A stretch of DNA of 7,122 nucleotides from Alphaproteobacteria bacterium (GTDB lineage Bacteria > Pseudomonadota > Alphaproteobacteria > Sphingomonadales > Rhodothalassiaceae). Made by a program: the position numbers and the translations under genes. Each line of letters opens with the position of its first letter. The first letter of the stretch is position 1. The notes under the pieces are model-generated. The model was given only the letters and a program-made list of their open reading frames with translations. It did no database searches and was not told the DNA's origin. The stretch covers positions 1 to 7,122 of the forward strand of contig RFKS01000101.1 of the NCBI GenBank assembly GCA_003694205.1. The letters are read 5' to 3'. Below, one piece after another: positions 5,746 through 7,122 of the stretch.

Positions 5746-7122
5746 ATGAAGGAGGTCTTGCGGGAACTCGAGAGACGGCGCGCGCGGGCGCGCGCGGGCG
5801 GCGGCAAGGCGCGCATCGAGGCGCAGCACAAGAAGGGCAAGCTCACCGCCCGCGAGCGCCTCGAGGTCCTGCTCGATGAGGGCTCGTTCGAGGAATACGA
5901 CCTCTTCGTCGAGCACCGCTCGACCGACTTCGGCATGGCGAAGAAGCGCATCCCCGGCGACGGCGTGGTCACCGGCTCGGGCACCATCAACGGCCGGCTC
6001 GTCTTCGTCTTCAGCCAGGACTTCACCGTCTTCGGCGGCTCGCTCAGCGAGACCCATGCCGAAAAGATCTGCAAGATCATGGACATGGCGATGAAGGTGG
6101 GGGCGCCCGTCATCGGCCTCAATGACTCCGGTGGCGCCCGCATCCAGGAAGGTGTGGCGAGCCTCGCCGGCTATGCCGAGGTCTTCCAGCGCAACATCCT
6201 CGCCTCGGGCGTGATCCCGCAGATCTCGCTCATCATGGGACCGTGCGCCGGGGGCGCCGTCTATTCGCCGGCAATGACCGACTTCATCTTCATGGTGAAG
6301 AACACGTCCTACATGTTCGTCACCGGGCCCGATGTGGTGAAGACAGTCACCGGCGAGGTGGTCACCCACGAGGAACTCGGTGGCGCCATGACGCACACCA
6401 CCCGCTCCTCCGTCGCCGACATCGCCTTCGAGAATGACATCGAGGCGCTCATGCAGACGCGGCGGCTCGTCGACTTCCTGCCCTTGAGCAACCGCACGCC
6501 GCCGCCAGAGCGGCCGAGCTTCGACAAGCCCGACCGCATCGAGAAGTCGCTCGATACGGTCGTACCGTCGAATCCCAACAAGCCCTATGACATGCACGAG
6601 GTGATCCTCAAGGTGGTCGACGAGGGCGACTTCTTCGAGATTCAGCCCGATCATGCGAAAAACATCGTCACCGGTTTTGCGCGCATGGACGGGCGAACCG
6701 TCGGCATCGTCGCCAACCAGCCGATGGTGCTCGCCGGCTGTCTCGACATCGACTCCTCGAAGAAGGCCGCGCGCTTCGTCCGCTTCTGCGACTGCTTTTC
6801 GATCCCCATCCTCACTTTCGTCGACGTGCCCGGATTTCTCCCCGGCACGGCGCAGGAATATGGCGGCATCATCAAGCATGGCGCGAAGCTGCTCTACGCC
6901 TATGGCGAGGCGACGGTGCCCAAGATCACGGTCATCACGCGCAAGGCCTATGGCGGCGCCTATGATGTCATGAGCTCGAAGCATCTGCGCGGCGACCTCA
7001 ACTACGCCTGGCCGACGGCCGAGATCGCCGTCATGGGTGCGAAGGGCGCGGTCGAGATCCTCTATCGCGCCGACAAGGACGACCCGGAAAAGCTCGCCCG
7101 CCATCAGGCGGAATATGAGAAA
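5746..7122 (+). CDS. pccB: Propionyl-CoA carboxylase beta subunit (carboxyltransferase), 3' end outside window
   Basis: PccB is the biotin-dependent carboxyltransferase subunit that moves carboxyl from biotin (on the alpha subunit) to propionyl-CoA, giving methylmalonyl-CoA in the cytoplasm. The frame is open to the right edge: 459 codons are visible of about 510. The N-terminus ([52 protein letters not shown]) is typical. The N-lobe oxyanion region is [10 protein letters not shown] (127-136), followed by [14 protein letters not shown] (164-177) and [18 protein letters not shown]. The C-lobe has [24 protein letters not shown] (360-383) and [16 protein letters not shown] (399-414). The aspartate at 407 lies in the motif reported to set acyl-CoA choice in actinobacterial PccB and fits a propionyl-CoA enzyme. 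No catalytic motif is missing. The alpha subunit and methylmalonyl-CoA mutase genes are not in view. A close acyl-CoA carboxylase relative is the main alternative, but the match to PccB is very strong. Confidence 0.96.
   Translation, partial: MKEVLRELERRRARARAGGGKARIEAQHKKGKLTARERLEVLLDEGSFEEYDLFVEHRSTDFGMAKKRIPGDGVVTGSGTINGRLVFVFSQDFTVFGGSLSETHAEKICKIMDMAMKVGAPVIGLNDSGGARIQEGVASLAGYAEVFQRNILASGVIPQISLIMGPCAGGAVYSPAMTDFIFMVKNTSYMFVTGPDVVKTVTGEVVTHEELGGAMTHTTRSSVADIAFENDIEALMQTRRLVDFLPLSNRTPPPERPSFDKPDRIEKSLDTVVPSNPNKPYDMHEVILKVVDEGDFFEIQPDHAKNIVTGFARMDGRTVGIVANQPMVLAGCLDIDSSKKAARFVRFCDCFSIPILTFVDVPGFLPGTAQEYGGIIKHGAKLLYAYGEATVPKITVITRKAYGGAYDVMSSKHLRGDLNYAWPTAEIAVMGAKGAVEILYRADKDDPEKLARHQAEYEK
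5777..5800 (+). repeat. GC-only tandem repeat, 2.4 copies of a 10-mer
   Basis: Period-10 repeat with two exact copies of CGCGCGGGCG (5781-5790 and 5791-5800), extended 4 nt to the left. It lies inside the start of pccB and encodes its Arg/Ala/Gly-rich N-terminus. A loss or gain of one unit would shift the reading frame. Confidence 0.7.

Noticed and set aside
5584..7104. 506-codon open frame on the - strand opposite pccB
   Set aside because: The + strand frame is an unmistakable PccB with all family motifs. The antisense frame has low-complexity Asp/Glu/Arg/Gly/His-rich composition, typical of the shadow of a high-GC gene.
1..7122. Search for a defence system, prophage, integrative element or CRISPR array
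   Set aside because: All seven genes but the membrane protein and the TPR protein belong to well-known housekeeping families. No transposase, integrase, nuclease, direct-repeat array or composition break is visible.

Overview
The window is high-GC DNA (roughly two thirds G+C by eye) and reads as an ordinary chromosomal stretch of an alphaproteobacterium. The main pointer is an ATP12-family F1-ATPase assembly chaperone, a family known from mitochondria and Alphaproteobacteria. A RarA C-terminus, a HAD phosphatase just upstream of ATP12 and a typical alphaproteobacterial PccB agree with this. I cannot name the order or genus. I see no tRNA, rRNA, IS element, CRISPR array, phage gene or origin.

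Left block, positions 2-3848, + strand: five genes that look like one transcription unit. They are the C-terminal half of rarA (replication-fork maintenance), a HAD-IA phosphatase of the phosphoglycolate-phosphatase type, a small two-helix membrane protein of unknown function, the ATP12 chaperone, and a glycerate 2-kinase of the GckA/TtuD (MOFRL) family. The HAD and membrane-protein genes overlap by ATGA. The next two junctions are 6 nt each, so translational coupling is likely.

Middle, positions 3864-5468, - strand: a secreted or periplasmic tetratricopeptide-repeat protein with a signal peptide, two lone cysteines and a striking histidine cluster. It converges on the glycerate kinase gene with only 15 nt between the stop codons and no obvious hairpin terminator.

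Right, positions 5469-7122: a 277-nt divergent intergenic region, then pccB, the carboxyltransferase (beta) subunit of propionyl-CoA carboxylase, cut off by the right edge after 459 codons.

The genes do not form one obvious pathway. The left operon mixes genome maintenance, F1Fo-ATPase assembly and C2/C3 carbon metabolism (phosphoglycolate phosphatase-like enzyme plus glycerate kinase). pccB belongs to propionyl-CoA/methylmalonyl-CoA metabolism. I found no convincing new defence or mobile system. The points most worth checking are the histidine cluster of the TPR protein, the unknown membrane protein between HAD and ATP12, and the control of the TPR/pccB divergent region.
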